Made by a program: the position numbers and the translations under genes
Shown: positions 24,043 through 32,446 of the stretch, piece by piece
Numbering within the stretch: position 1 is the first letter of the stretch
Layout: each line of letters starts with the position of its first letter
Notes under the pieces: generated by a model
What the model was told of the DNA's origin: nothing
What the model saw: only the letters and a program-made list of their open reading frames with translations
Databases searched by the model: none
NCBI GenBank assembly: GCA_034928305.1
Contig: JAYFOZ010000005.1
Location: 62,001 to 126,000 of the forward strand
Source: Methanomassiliicoccaceae archaeon
GTDB lineage: Archaea; Thermoplasmatota; Thermoplasmata; Methanomassiliicoccales; Methanomethylophilaceae
Direction: 5' to 3'
Length of the DNA: 64,000 nt

Positions 24043-25146
24043 ATGTTTGATTCCCTCAAAGGCAAGCTCAAGGGGCTTTTTAAGAAAACGCCCGAGAAGC
24101 TGGAGGAAACTGTATACGAGGATACTCCCGCACCCCTGGCGCAGGAGAACGTTCCCGATAATTCCGAGGCCGTGATCGAACCCGTCCGGGTACCGGAAAC
24201 GGAAACCCTTGTAAAAGACGATCCGCTGAAAATGTCCCGTCGCGACAGGGTCAAAGCAGAAAAGGAACAGCGGAAGACGGCAACCGCGCCCGTGGGGGAC
24301 TCCGGTAAGAAGATCAGGGACAGGGAGCTTGATTCCGTACTCGATGAACTTGAGGTTATCCTGTTCGAGGCGGACGTGGCCTTCTCCGTCGCCGAGGAAA
24401 TAAAAGAGGGCGTCCGCGATAACCTGACCGGTAAGAAATACAGTCGCCAGTACAGCCTTGACGAGGTCGTTGAGATGGCCGTACGGGATGCCGTGCACGA
24501 CGTCCTTAAAGTCAACGAATTCGACTTCGACGCGTGGGTACATGACATACCGAAGCCGGCGGTCATAATGTTCGTCGGGATAAACGGGACCGGAAAGACC
24601 ACCGCGATAGCCAAGGTCGCAAACCGTCTTCAGAAGAACGAAATGACGGTCGTGCTCGCGGCCTGCGATACATTCAGGGCCGGAGCAATAGAGCAGCTCA
24701 CCATCCATGCCGACCGTCTCAACACCAAGATCGTCAAACACGCCCAGGACGCAGACCCGGCGGCGGTGGCATACGACGCCATAGAGCATGCCAGGTCCAA
24801 GAGGAGGGACGTTGTGTTGATAGATACCGCCGGGAGAATGCAGACCAACAGCAACCTCATCGAGGAGATGAAGAAAGTTGCCAGGATCGCGAAGCCGGAC
24901 CTCAAGGTGTTCGTCGGCGACTCGCTTGCCGGCAACGATGCCATAGAACAGGCAAAGGTTTTCGATGCCGCCATCGGAATAGACACTATAATTCTAACAA
25001 AGATAGACACGGACGCCAAAGGCGGTGCGGCCCTGTCCATTGCACATACCATCGGAAAGCCTATTGCATTCGTTTGCGACGGCCAGGAATACGAAGATAT
25101 CCAGAAGTTCAGCGCCGAATGGATGCTGAAACGTCTCTTCGATTAA
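24043..25146 (+). CDS. ftsY: Signal recognition particle receptor FtsY
   Basis: 367 residues. The acidic N-terminal ~85 residues (A-like region) are followed by the N domain and the GTPase G domain: G1 GINGTGKTT, DTFRAGAIEQL, G3 DTAGRMQTN and G4 TKIDTDAKGG. Receives SRP-ribosome complexes at the membrane and delivers them to Sec. Third gene of the L18a operon; the last 4 bp overlap the convergent M20 peptidase gene. Confidence 0.95.
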   Translation: MFDSLKGKLKGLFKKTPEKLEETVYEDTPAPLAQENVPDNSEAVIEPVRVPETETLVKDDPLKMSRRDRVKAEKEQRKTATAPVGDSGKKIRDRELDSVLDELEVILFEADVAFSVAEEIKEGVRDNLTGKKYSRQYSLDEVVEMAVRDAVHDVLKVNEFDFDAWVHDIPKPAVIMFVGINGTGKTTAIAKVANRLQKNEMTVVLAACDTFRAGAIEQLTIHADRLNTKIVKHAQDADPAAVAYDAIEHARSKRRDVVLIDTAGRMQTNSNLIEEMKKVARIAKPDLKVFVGDSLAGNDAIEQAKVFDAAIGIDTIILTKIDTDAKGGAALSIAHTIGKPIAFVCDGQEYEDIQKFSAEWMLKRLFD

Positions 25147-26363
25147 AAGCACAGTTTATAGAACAGCGTCGCGAAGACCTTTGCGTCCGTAATTATGTTC
25201 TCTATCTCGACGTATTCGTTCGGAGTGTGCAGAGTTCCGCCTCCGGTCTCCCATACATACGCGTTATATCCCTTGACGCGGAAGAAATTGGCGCAGGTCG
25301 CGCCTCCGACACCTACCGGAGTGGGCTCGCGCCCGGTGACGTGTTTTACGGAATCGCGAAGTGCCAGATATGCCGGGTCTTCCGTCGAGGACTGTTTTCC
25401 CGACTGGTGGCGCTGTGTCTCCCTGATCGTTATGTCTGTACCGTACTTTTCCGATATGCATGATGCTATGCGTCTTGCTGTTATGACTACATCGTCAAGA
25501 TCGTATTCGGGAAGAAGACGTATGTCCATCGAAAATTCATGATATCCTGGCACCGTGTTGACGTTCTCCACCGTGGCTATGCTGCGGGTGGGTTCGAAAG
25601 TGGATTTGCTGGGAATGAACATAGGGTTCGATTCCGGAAACTCCTTACCGAACGCCTTGTCCAGTTCGACGATGAGATGGGACGATGCCCTTAGAGCGTT
25701 GGCTCCTTTGTCAGGAGTGGACCCGTGCGTGGATTTTCCGGTGATCTCGAAATTCAGCCATATCAGGTTTTTCTCGGCGACCTCTATGTGCATCCCTCCG
25801 GGGCTCCCCCAGTCCGGGACTATGAACACATCTTTCTCGGAAAAGCACCCGTTATCGAGGAGATATGCGATACCCATCGCGCTGGTTATCTCCTCGTCTG
25901 CGACGTATGCTATACCGATCGACCTTTTGGTCAGTTTATTCTTATCCAAAAATTTGGATGCGAACATCGAAGATATCACGGCCTGCCCGTTGTCCTCTGT
26001 GCCGCGGCCATATATCCTGCCGTTTTCAATACGCGGTTCGAAGGGCGGGCTGTCCCAATCGTCCAGATCTCCAACGGGGACTGTGTCCATATGGGCGACG
26101 ATCCAAACGGTGCCCTCCTCCGGTCCGTTCTTCTTAGCAAGAATGTTCGGCCTCATGACGGAAGGGTCCGTATCGTCCGGCACATCTATCCTTACGATGC
26201 TGTCATATCCTTCAAGTCTGGAAATAAGGTGGTCTGCGCGTTCTCCCTCTCCGCTTCCGCCGTTGACGGGGGCGAGCGCGGGAATCCTTATCATATCGAC
26301 CATCTCTCTCACGATGTCGGCACGTGACTCCCCGATCTTCCCGAGAACGGTTTCCAGTTCCAT
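25143..26363 (-). CDS. M20-family metallopeptidase/deacylase
   Basis: 406 residues in the ArgE/DapE/carboxypeptidase G2 superfamily. Zinc-site residues: His in AHMDTVPVGD, bridging Asp in GRGTEDNGQ, Glu pair in ADEEITS, Asp in VPDWGSPGG, and His in the C-terminal GGTLHTPNEYVE. The dimerisation lid is near GKSTHGSTPDKGANA. It could be succinyl-diaminopimelate desuccinylase-like or a peptidase; the sequence does not decide. TATA-like AGTAATATC near 26387 lies upstream. Confidence 0.82.
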   Translation of the reverse strand: MELETVLGKIGESRADIVREMVDMIRIPALAPVNGGSGEGERADHLISRLEGYDSIVRIDVPDDTDPSVMRPNILAKKNGPEEGTVWIVAHMDTVPVGDLDDWDSPPFEPRIENGRIYGRGTEDNGQAVISSMFASKFLDKNKLTKRSIGIAYVADEEITSAMGIAYLLDNGCFSEKDVFIVPDWGSPGGMHIEVAEKNLIWLNFEITGKSTHGSTPDKGANALRASSHLIVELDKAFGKEFPESNPMFIPSKSTFEPTRSIATVENVNTVPGYHEFSMDIRLLPEYDLDDVVITARRIASCISEKYGTDITIRETQRHQSGKQSSTEDPAYLALRDSVKHVTGREPTPVGVGGATCANFFRVKGYNAYVWETGGGTLHTPNEYVEIENIITDAKVFATLFYKLCF

Positions 26364-26398
26364 GATACTCGATTGTCCGTAATGTTGATATTACTTTT

Positions 26399-26417
26399 TA
26401 TCGGACGAAAACCGATA
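26399..26417. repeat. Inverted repeat TATCGG-N7-CCGATA
   Basis: Perfect 6-bp arms between the thiolase 3' end and the M20 promoter. There is no T-run on the minus strand after it, so an operator or a weak terminator are both possible. Confidence 0.3.
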
Positions 26418-26452
26418 GTAAAAAAGTTAAGAGGTTTGTGATGATTCCGCGA

Positions 26453-27631
26453 TCATTCGCGTTTTACGATCATTGTGACCGCGTTGCCGCCGCCCAGACA
26501 GAGCGTTCCCAGACCGACGCTCTTGTTTCTGTCCTCCAGTGCGTGGAGCAGGGTCGTCATAACCCTTGCGCCCGAGCATCCGATGGGGTGTCCGAGTGCT
26601 ATCGCTCCTCCGTTCACGTTGAATATCTCGTCAGGTACGTTGAGCTCCTTCTTGACGGCGCAGGACGCGGTGGCGAAGGCCTCGTTGTGCTCGAAGAGGT
26701 CTATGTCGTCGATAGTCATCCCGGCCATTTTGAGAACGTGCCTGGTGGTCGGTATGGGCGCCTCCATGATGAGTTCGGGCTTAACTCCGCGCTCCCCGTA
26801 GGCCACGATGGATCCTATAGGCCTTATTCCGTGCTCCTCTGCCCATTTCCTTGAAGATACCACCATCGCCGATGCTCCATCGCTCAGCTGGGACGAGTTT
26901 CCGGCAGTTACCACGCCGTCCTTCTTGAATGCGGGTTTCAGCTTTCCGAGGGACTCCATGGTAGTATCGGCCCTGATCCCTTCGTCCTCTTTTACGATTG
27001 TGTCTTCTTTCCTTCCTTTGACCGTGACGGGTACGATCTCTCTGTCGAACCTACCTTTAGCCTGTGCCTCGGCGGCCTTGCAGTTGCTCTGGTACGCCAT
27101 GATATCGGCATCCTCCCTGGTCACGTTGAAGCGTTCGGCGACGATCTCTCCGGTGTTTCCCATATGCTGGTCGTTGAATACGTCCCAGAGTCCGTCGTAC
27201 ACCATGGAATCGACGGCTGGCTGGTCGCCCATCTTGAATCCCCATCTTGCTCCTCTGAGCAGGTACGGGGAGGAGCTCATGTTTTCCATCCCGCCGACCG
27301 CCAGCACTTCGTATTGCCCTGCTTTTATCGCATCGGCGGCAAGCATCGCGGACTTCATACCGGACCCGCATACTGCATTCACGGTGAACGAACCGATTTC
27401 GACCGGGAGGCCGGCGGTAATGGCCGCCTGCCTTGCGGGGTTCTGTCCCTGACCGGCCGAGAGCACTGTTCCCATTATGCATTCCTGAACGTCGTTCGGT
27501 GAAATACCTGCTCTGGACACTGCCTCTTTAATGGCAATGGCTCCGAGGTCCTTGGCCTTGACGTCCATCAGTGATTTTCCGTATTTTCCTATAGGGGTCC
27601 TTGTTGCGCTTAGTATAACTGCCTCTTGCAT
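26453..27631 (-). CDS. Acetyl-CoA C-acetyltransferase (thiolase, bacterial-like)
   Basis: 392 residues of thiolase II, condensing or cleaving acetoacetyl-CoA. Nucleophile Cys in NAVCGSGMKSA, HNEAFA, GGAIALGHPIGCSGAR and the terminal CLGGG motif with second Cys are all present. Such a complete bacterial-type sequence differs from the usual archaeal mevalonate thiolase partnered with a DUF35 protein and HMG-CoA synthase, neither of which is nearby. It may serve fatty-acid or poly-hydroxy-acid-like chemistry, or come from transfer. GGAGG 8 nt before the ATG; TATA-like ATTATATAG near 27680. Confidence 0.92.
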   Translation of the reverse strand: MQEAVILSATRTPIGKYGKSLMDVKAKDLGAIAIKEAVSRAGISPNDVQECIMGTVLSAGQGQNPARQAAITAGLPVEIGSFTVNAVCGSGMKSAMLAADAIKAGQYEVLAVGGMENMSSSPYLLRGARWGFKMGDQPAVDSMVYDGLWDVFNDQHMGNTGEIVAERFNVTREDADIMAYQSNCKAAEAQAKGRFDREIVPVTVKGRKEDTIVKEDEGIRADTTMESLGKLKPAFKKDGVVTAGNSSQLSDGASAMVVSSRKWAEEHGIRPIGSIVAYGERGVKPELIMEAPIPTTRHVLKMAGMTIDDIDLFEHNEAFATASCAVKKELNVPDEIFNVNGGAIALGHPIGCSGARVMTTLLHALEDRNKSVGLGTLCLGGGNAVTMIVKRE

Positions 27632-27691
27632 TTTAGTGGCCTCCGGTGTTGGTTCGTAGTGTCGATTTTCGCTATATAATATTGTCGGTGA

Positions 27692-29011
27692 TTAGCTACG
27701 GCTATTGACGAACTCAACGGGCTGTTCCTCGCCCATCCTCTTGAGGGGTTTGGAAAGGTGCCTGCGTGCCGACGTGGGCGGTTCATACCATCCCGGGACG
27801 ATCCATCTGATGTTCTCCCTTGTCAACGGTTCTTTGGAGTCGGTCCCGCACCTGCGGCAACGATATCCTTTCCCTTTTCCGATGGACTCCATGGTCCTCC
27901 CGCAGGTCGCGCAGAACGGATTGGATACTTTCTCGAACTCTCTGACCGTCCGAATGACCTTCATTTTCTCAACATTGATGGTCCTCGGTTCGGTCCGGAG
28001 TTCTCCCATCACACCTATGCGGTCGCCGGGAACCAACCATTCGAACGCCGATCTGAACTCTTTGGAGGGTTCGTATGCGGTACATTCTATGGTCCCGTAC
28101 ATCGTTTCGAGTCCTATGACCACGTGTCCTCCGGGAAGGTGGCGCCTCGAAAGGACGGTTCCTTCGATGTAATACGCACTCATCTGTTCCAAGACCTTTG
28201 GGCGGAAGATGATGTGGTCGTCGGTGCCTTGGTTTGTCAAAAATATAAAACTGCGTTCCAAGGGTTCCGTACGAATCAGGCGGGATGCGGGGGGAAGATC
28301 TTCGACCGAATCTCCGCGAAGGCCGTACATTACCGGGCACGGTGTCCCGGGAACCATTGCCACCTTCTGGAACCTCTCTTCCCAGCTGTTGAACGTCGAT
28401 GGGAATGCACGGTCCATCTCGCCGATGGATCCTGTTTCAAGTATCCTGTCCGTACCCCATCTGTCCCTTGGACGATATGTTATGAGTTCATAGGTGCTGT
28501 CGCGGGGCCTCCATGACATTCCGCATGTGGAACCGATTATCCCCCGGCCATCGCCAAATCCGCAACGCAGCGCGCCGATCCGATCGAGCTCTTCCTCTAT
28601 ATCGCTTTTTTCCACGATTCTGCGGACTCCCTTCCAATAATAGGACGGTGACGGTTTTTTTTCTGAAACCACAATTCCTGAATCTGACGAATAGTGACGG
28701 TTTTTTTTCAGTATTGGTATTATTTTTTGCAAAAGATCGTCCGCGTCCGGCTCCTTCCGAAGCTGTCTTTCGAAACAGAAAATATCGCGTCCGGAAATTT
28801 CACCTATTTTTATTTTTCTTCCGGCCCCGCGGCCGAACCTAAGCGATAGGGACCCGTTACCCCTTGTTTTCCAGGGTACTGCAGGATTGAGGCGCACCAA
28901 CCTGGGATAGCCTATAAGGTCCAATTCTTCAACTTCCTTCATGATCTCTGTGGCCAGAAACGTAGTGCACAGGCCCTGATTCGAGTCCGTGTCGTCGAAT
29001 GAAACGTACAC
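27692..29011 (-). CDS. tiaS: tRNA(Ile2) 2-agmatinylcytidine synthetase
   Basis: 439 residues. TiaS attaches agmatine to C34 of tRNA-Ile(CAU) so that it reads AUA codons, an archaeal-specific modification. Begins VSFDDTDSNQGLCTTFLA (kinase-like TCKD start), RLNPAVPWKTRGNGSLSL, GFGDGRGIIGS, an OB-fold region (EGTVLSRRHLPGGHVVIGLETMYGTIEC) and a C-terminal zinc ribbon (CATCGRTMESIGKGKGYRCRRC, residues in part). The GTG start at 29011 is preferred: it lies right before the conserved FDDTDS. Promoter A+T stretch near 29032. Confidence 0.93.
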   Translation of the reverse strand: MYVSFDDTDSNQGLCTTFLATEIMKEVEELDLIGYPRLVRLNPAVPWKTRGNGSLSLRFGRGAGRKIKIGEISGRDIFCFERQLRKEPDADDLLQKIIPILKKNRHYSSDSGIVVSEKKPSPSYYWKGVRRIVEKSDIEEELDRIGALRCGFGDGRGIIGSTCGMSWRPRDSTYELITYRPRDRWGTDRILETGSIGEMDRAFPSTFNSWEERFQKVAMVPGTPCPVMYGLRGDSVEDLPPASRLIRTEPLERSFIFLTNQGTDDHIIFRPKVLEQMSAYYIEGTVLSRRHLPGGHVVIGLETMYGTIECTAYEPSKEFRSAFEWLVPGDRIGVMGELRTEPRTINVEKMKVIRTVREFEKVSNPFCATCGRTMESIGKGKGYRCRRCGTDSKEPLTRENIRWIVPGWYEPPTSARRHLSKPLKRMGEEQPVEFVNSRS

Positions 29012-29037
29012 GCTTCAACCCAACGCGTTCAATTATT

Positions 29038-29352
29038 TTATTGATGTTCCGCTAGTACCATCTTTTTGATAAACGTCAAGCTCCCATCATCGGAAAAATT
29101 TCCCGATACCATATACAAACCGAGTTCTATCGGTCTTACAGAGTAAAAACATCTGAACTTCGAGCCGTCCGAGGTTTCGAGCATAAAAACAAAGCCGTTT
29201 TCGGTTTCTTTAATATCAAAAACGATGCAAACGACGTCGTCGTTTTTGTTTTCCCGTTCTGAATTTGTATTCAAAACAGACCATGCCAAAACAAGTGCAA
29301 GCAATAAAGATACGGATATGATGAAATATTTGTCCTTCAGAATGCCTGGCAT
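29038..29352 (-). CDS. Small membrane-anchored protein with OB-fold-like domain
   Basis: 104 residues. One N-terminal membrane helix (YFIISVSLLLALVLAWSVL) followed by a ~70-residue beta-rich domain whose pattern (VVCIVFDIKETENGFVFML, then GSKFRCFYS and GLYMVSGNF) resembles an OB fold. The orientation of the helix, and so the side on which the domain lies, is uncertain. The gene is A+T-rich like orc1, and an ORB-like element lies just upstream of its promoter. I do not recognise the family; nucleic-acid binding is inference. Confidence 0.6.
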   Translation of the reverse strand: MPGILKDKYFIISVSLLLALVLAWSVLNTNSERENKNDDVVCIVFDIKETENGFVFMLETSDGSKFRCFYSVRPIELGLYMVSGNFSDDGSLTFIKKMVLAEHQ

Positions 29353-29406
29353 GAACCATAGAAATCGATTTACGATATCAGTGGTACAATTACAGTTAAC
29401 CTGAGT

Positions 29407-29430
29407 ACCCCCACCCCTTCATTTCCACTG
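29407..29430 (-). other. Origin-recognition-box-like element, left copy
   Basis: On the minus strand it reads CAGTGGAAATGAAGGGG followed by TGGGGGT: half of the ORB dyad plus the G-string. All 24 bp are repeated exactly, inverted, at 30958-30981. The dyad arm is imperfect here (TTGCAGTGGAA). The G-string points away from orc1. Confidence 0.75.
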
Positions 29431-29473
29431 CAACCTGTAGAAAGAAGGTTGGTTGAATAAAATATAAAAAAAA

Positions 29474-29566
29474 TCAGGATAAAATTGCAATCAAATACAG
29501 AATTCCTATGAATAGAGAAATTCCGAGAACACATGTACCGATTACGATTATTGCTTTATGTTTCAT
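29474..29566 (-). CDS. Possible 30-residue membrane peptide
   Basis: Short open frame encoding a basic start (MKHKA), then an almost uninterrupted hydrophobic stretch (IIVIGTCVLGISLFIGILYL) and ending AILS. AGGAAT about 8 nt before the ATG could bind ribosomes. It is short and lies in A+T-rich DNA, where such frames arise by chance, so the call is tentative. Confidence 0.3.
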   Translation of the reverse strand: MKHKAIIVIGTCVLGISLFIGILYLIAILS

Positions 29567-29700
29567 GATATTCATTCCTGTTTGATTATCATGGAAATAC
29601 AATTTAATTATAAAATGAGTGCATAGGATGAATAGTAAAAATAATGTTTATCGGTTTTGAAAAACATTATATGCTAGCTGTTAATACATAGGAAAGTGCG

Positions 29701-30945
29701 GTGTTTCCTTTGAATGACGGAGAATCTATATTCAAACATTATATGGATAAAAGAAACCCGCTTGTAAGGAACAAAAGGATCCTTCAATCATCATATATTC
29801 CCGAGCAGCTACCTCATAGAGAAGCACAGATAAAAGAGATCGTCGAGATAGTTGCACCTTCTTTGGTAAAAGATAAGCCCTCGAATATTTTGATCATAGG
29901 AAAAACCGGAACAGGAAAAACCGCTGTTGTAAAATATATCGGAAAAGAATTAAAAAAAGCCGATGAAAACGAAGAAAATTGTTCTTTCATTTACATAAAT
30001 TGTGAAGTCGTCGATACTCCTTATGGAATTCTGTATAATATCGGAAATCAGATAATAAGGGATGAAACGAAAAGCATTCCATTCACCGGATGGAGTCTGG
30101 ACAGAGTATTCAGTGAACTGACAAAATATGTAGATAAAGAAAATAAAATCTATATTATTGTCTTAGATGAAATCGACAGATCCTTCCAAAAGAATGGAGA
30201 CGACATCTTTTATTTTTTAACGACGATAAATGAAGTTTTGGAAAAGTCCAAAGTATCCATAATAGGAATAAGCAATAATCCTAAATTTACTGAATTTCTA
30301 GATCCAAAAATCAAAAGCAGATTGGGTGAAGAAAAAATTATTTTTCCTCCGTATAATACACTCCAATTGGAAGATATCCTTAAAGACAGATCGAAGGATG
30401 CTTTTGAACCCGGAATTCTTTCAGAAGGTGTAGTTTCTTATTGTGCCGCTCTTGCCGCTCAAGATATGGGTGATGCAAGAAGAGCTCTCGATCTTTTAAG
30501 AATAGCTTCGGATATCGCAGAAAGAAATAATGATAATGTTATTACCGAAGCACATGTAAAATATGCAAAAAACAAAATCGAACTCGATGCTGTTTCCGAA
30601 GTAGTAAGAACGTTGACACCACAATCAAAAACAGTGTTGATGAGTATAGTAATAAACACAGAAAATGACAATCCCACAATGAATACGGGAGACGTTTTCA
30701 CAACATACAAACACATTTCTGAAATAATCGAATCTTCGATCCTTACACAGAGAAGAGTTGCAGGTCTGATATCCGAATTGGATATGATGGGTATAATCCA
30801 TGCACGGGTAAAATCGTTCGGACGTGCCGGAAGAACAAGAGAGATTGAATTAGGAAGCAAAGAGATCATAGATCTGATCAAATCAGATGTTCTTTTTAAG
30901 AAATTAAAAAATTACAAGAACGTAAAACAAACCACACTCATATGA
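29701..30945 (+). CDS. orc1: Orc1/Cdc6 replication initiator
   Basis: 414 residues, AAA+ initiator with C-terminal winged helix. Walker A IIGKTGTGKTAVVKY near residue 66, Walker B IIVLDEIDRSF, sensor 1 GISNNPKF, sensor 2 region DMGDARRALDLLRIA, and a winged helix around TYKHISEIIESSILTQRRVAGLISELDMMGII. It binds ORB elements and loads MCM. GTG start at 29701, about 30 bp after TATA-like CATTATATG. Codon use is strikingly A+T-rich relative to flanking genes. The stop is followed within 10 bp by the right ORB. Confidence 0.95.
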   Translation: MFPLNDGESIFKHYMDKRNPLVRNKRILQSSYIPEQLPHREAQIKEIVEIVAPSLVKDKPSNILIIGKTGTGKTAVVKYIGKELKKADENEENCSFIYINCEVVDTPYGILYNIGNQIIRDETKSIPFTGWSLDRVFSELTKYVDKENKIYIIVLDEIDRSFQKNGDDIFYFLTTINEVLEKSKVSIIGISNNPKFTEFLDPKIKSRLGEEKIIFPPYNTLQLEDILKDRSKDAFEPGILSEGVVSYCAALAAQDMGDARRALDLLRIASDIAERNNDNVITEAHVKYAKNKIELDAVSEVVRTLTPQSKTVLMSIVINTENDNPTMNTGDVFTTYKHISEIIESSILTQRRVAGLISELDMMGIIHARVKSFGRAGRTREIELGSKEIIDLIKSDVLFKKLKNYKNVKQTTLI

Positions 30946-30954
30946 TTTTTTCAC

Positions 30955-30981
30955 TTCCAGTGGAAATGAAGGGGTGGGGGT
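30955..30981 (+). other. Origin-recognition-box-like element, right copy
   Basis: Dyad TTCCAGTGGAA (30955-30965) followed by ATGAAGGGGTGGGGG: close to the archaeal ORB layout of TTCCA-TGGAA dyad plus G-string. It lies between the convergent ends of orc1 and the signal peptidase gene, with the G-string pointing away from orc1. Confidence 0.82.
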
Positions 30982-30992
30982 TTTTTAATGGA

Positions 30993-31832
30993 TTATAATC
31001 TTTTTCCTCTTTTTTCTAGAATTATTCCCATGTAAATAATATAGAACGAAGAAAATATCAGCAATATGGTAAGTGTAAATATTGCAAGGTCCGGAATACT
31101 GTTCGGAGCATAATTATCCACTGCAACTCCTTTTCCTTCCAAGATAAGTTTTATGCTTCCGATCCACGGTATTTCCAATACGGGTACCGACACGATCATA
31201 CTGTACGTCACAAGCTCTGATATTATAAACTCGGAATTAGAGGACCGACTTTGATCGACAATCGAATTGTTATCGCCCATCGTCACATACCCAGACACTC
31301 CTGTTTCTGTTTCACTTAATATAAATTCGATATCGATATCCACATCGATACCGCGATATCCGACATCATACAGGGTTATGTCTTCCCTCAGCATCTCCGG
31401 GTCCAGTTCCGTGTCAGGGAAGTCCGTGCTGCCCCATGAATCATATGTATCAAGATTTGGAATGCTGGCATATTTTCCAGAAGAGTCCTCTTTTACTTCT
31501 ATGATCAGAAGCGCGCGATGTATTACGCTGGAATCGTTATTTGTTTTGTATATAATGACGCTGCCATAATCTCCGAAGGTCATGAAACCAGTTTCCAGGC
31601 CCTGAAGATATGTCTGTATTTCTACTCTGGATCGGTCTCTTACAAAAACCAAATCGCCCGTATCTATAACTCCGATGTCCGAACGATCATCGTCATGCTG
31701 CATACTTTGTGAAGTTATAACGGAAAAATGGGGGTCGTGTCCGGAATAAAAATGCGTGCCGGCATACGAACACATGAAGAACAAAAAAATGACCGCGACC
31801 GCAATCATTGTGTTTCTGTCCTCTCGGCTCAT
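30993..31832 (-). CDS. Type I signal peptidase (archaeal/Sec11-like)
   Basis: 279 residues from ATG at 31832 (MSREDRNT); an in-frame start 15 bp earlier is possible. N-terminal membrane helix (MIAVAVIFLFFMCSYAGTHF), catalytic Ser in VITSQSMQ, His (in place of bacterial Lys) in SSVIHRALLI, Asp in GYVTMGDNNSIVDQS, and a C-terminal helix pair region ending SFYIIYMGIILEKRGKRL. Cleaves Sec signal peptides at the outer face of the membrane. A+T-rich like orc1, convergent with it. Confidence 0.85.
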   Translation of the reverse strand: MSREDRNTMIAVAVIFLFFMCSYAGTHFYSGHDPHFSVITSQSMQHDDDRSDIGVIDTGDLVFVRDRSRVEIQTYLQGLETGFMTFGDYGSVIIYKTNNDSSVIHRALLIIEVKEDSSGKYASIPNLDTYDSWGSTDFPDTELDPEMLREDITLYDVGYRGIDVDIDIEFILSETETGVSGYVTMGDNNSIVDQSRSSNSEFIISELVTYSMIVSVPVLEIPWIGSIKLILEGKGVAVDNYAPNSIPDLAIFTLTILLIFSSFYIIYMGIILEKRGKRL

Positions 31833-31903
31833 ATATATGTAACACAACTGAGTTATTTTAAGACTCTCAATCGATAAATAGGAAAATACCCATAAGGCGT
31901 GTG

Positions 31904-32350
31904 ATGGAAAGGCCCTCTAACGACGAGTACTTTATGAGCATGGCCAAGCTTGTGGCCACCAGGTCCACATGCATACGCAGACAGGTCGGAGCCGTTGTAG
32001 TCAAAGAAAAAAGGGTATTGTCCACAGGTTACAACGGAGCTCCAAAGGGGTCCAGGCATTGCGAAGAGCTTGGATGCATCCGCGAGATACTCGACGTGCC
32101 CTCCGGGACCAGGCATGAGCTTTGCAGGGGCGTGCATGCGGAGCAGAATGCGGTGGTTCAGGCGGCATATTTCGGTGTCAGCGTAAAAGATGCTTCGATA
32201 TACACGACCACTTACCCCTGCTCGATGTGCGCCAAAATAATAATCAATGCAGGGATAACCGAAATAGTATACGGCGAGGGATATCCCGACAATCTGTCCA
32301 AGGATCTGTTAGAAGAATCGGGCCTGATCGTAAGAAAATACCCTGCGTGA
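31904..32350 (+). CDS. dCMP deaminase family protein
   Basis: 148 residues of the zinc cytidine-deaminase superfamily. Zinc and catalytic motif [13 protein letters not shown] (HAE) and [14 protein letters not shown]. The [10 protein letters not shown] segment fits the dCMP-deaminase/ComEB type, with an extra cysteine site. Supplies dUMP for thymidylate synthesis. Adjacent start codons GTG (31901) and ATG (31904); the ATG is used here. Precedes the ATP synthase promoter. Confidence 0.9.
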   Translation: MERPSNDEYFMSMAKLVATRSTCIRRQVGAVVVKEKRVLSTGYNGAPKGSRHCEELGCIREILDVPSGTRHELCRGVHAEQNAVVQAAYFGVSVKDASIYTTTYPCSMCAKIIINAGITEIVYGEGYPDNLSKDLLEESGLIVRKYPA

Positions 32351-32375
32351 CCACGTTTTTATAATTATTATAGGG

Positions 32376-32383
32376 TATATAAA
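32376..32383 (+). promoter_or_regulatory. TATA box of the A-type ATP synthase operon
   Basis: TATATAAA preceded by purine-rich GGG, a strong archaeal promoter core. Start expected near 32405, leaving a ~42-nt leader before the TTG start of subunit H. Confidence 0.6.
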
Positions 32384-32446
32384 CGGCTACAATTAATATT
32401 AAGTATATTCTTTGATATAACAGCCCAAAAGGTCGGGGAGTTTAAT

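Larger units (their letters stand above)
29353..29700. other. A+T-rich intergenic region left of orc1/cdc6
   Basis: 348 bp without a clear gene. It holds the promoter of the small membrane protein, the left ORB-like element (29407-29430), long A/T runs at 29457-29475, a possible 30-residue membrane peptide on the minus strand, and a TATA-like CATTATATG near 29664-29672 for orc1. The A/T runs are candidate unwinding sites. Nothing else is recognised. Confidence 0.6.
29400..30985. other. Putative chromosomal replication origin (oriC) around orc1/cdc6
   Basis: Initiator gene orc1/cdc6 bracketed by two perfect 24-bp inverted ORB-like elements in A+T-rich DNA. This is the standard arrangement of archaeal origins, where Orc1/Cdc6 binds ORBs beside its own gene. 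Replication activity is not visible from sequence. Confidence 0.7.

Noticed and set aside
26438-26470. GTGATGA near 26439 as box C of another C/D sRNA
   Set aside because: No box D or terminal stem at suitable distance, and it runs into the thiolase coding end.
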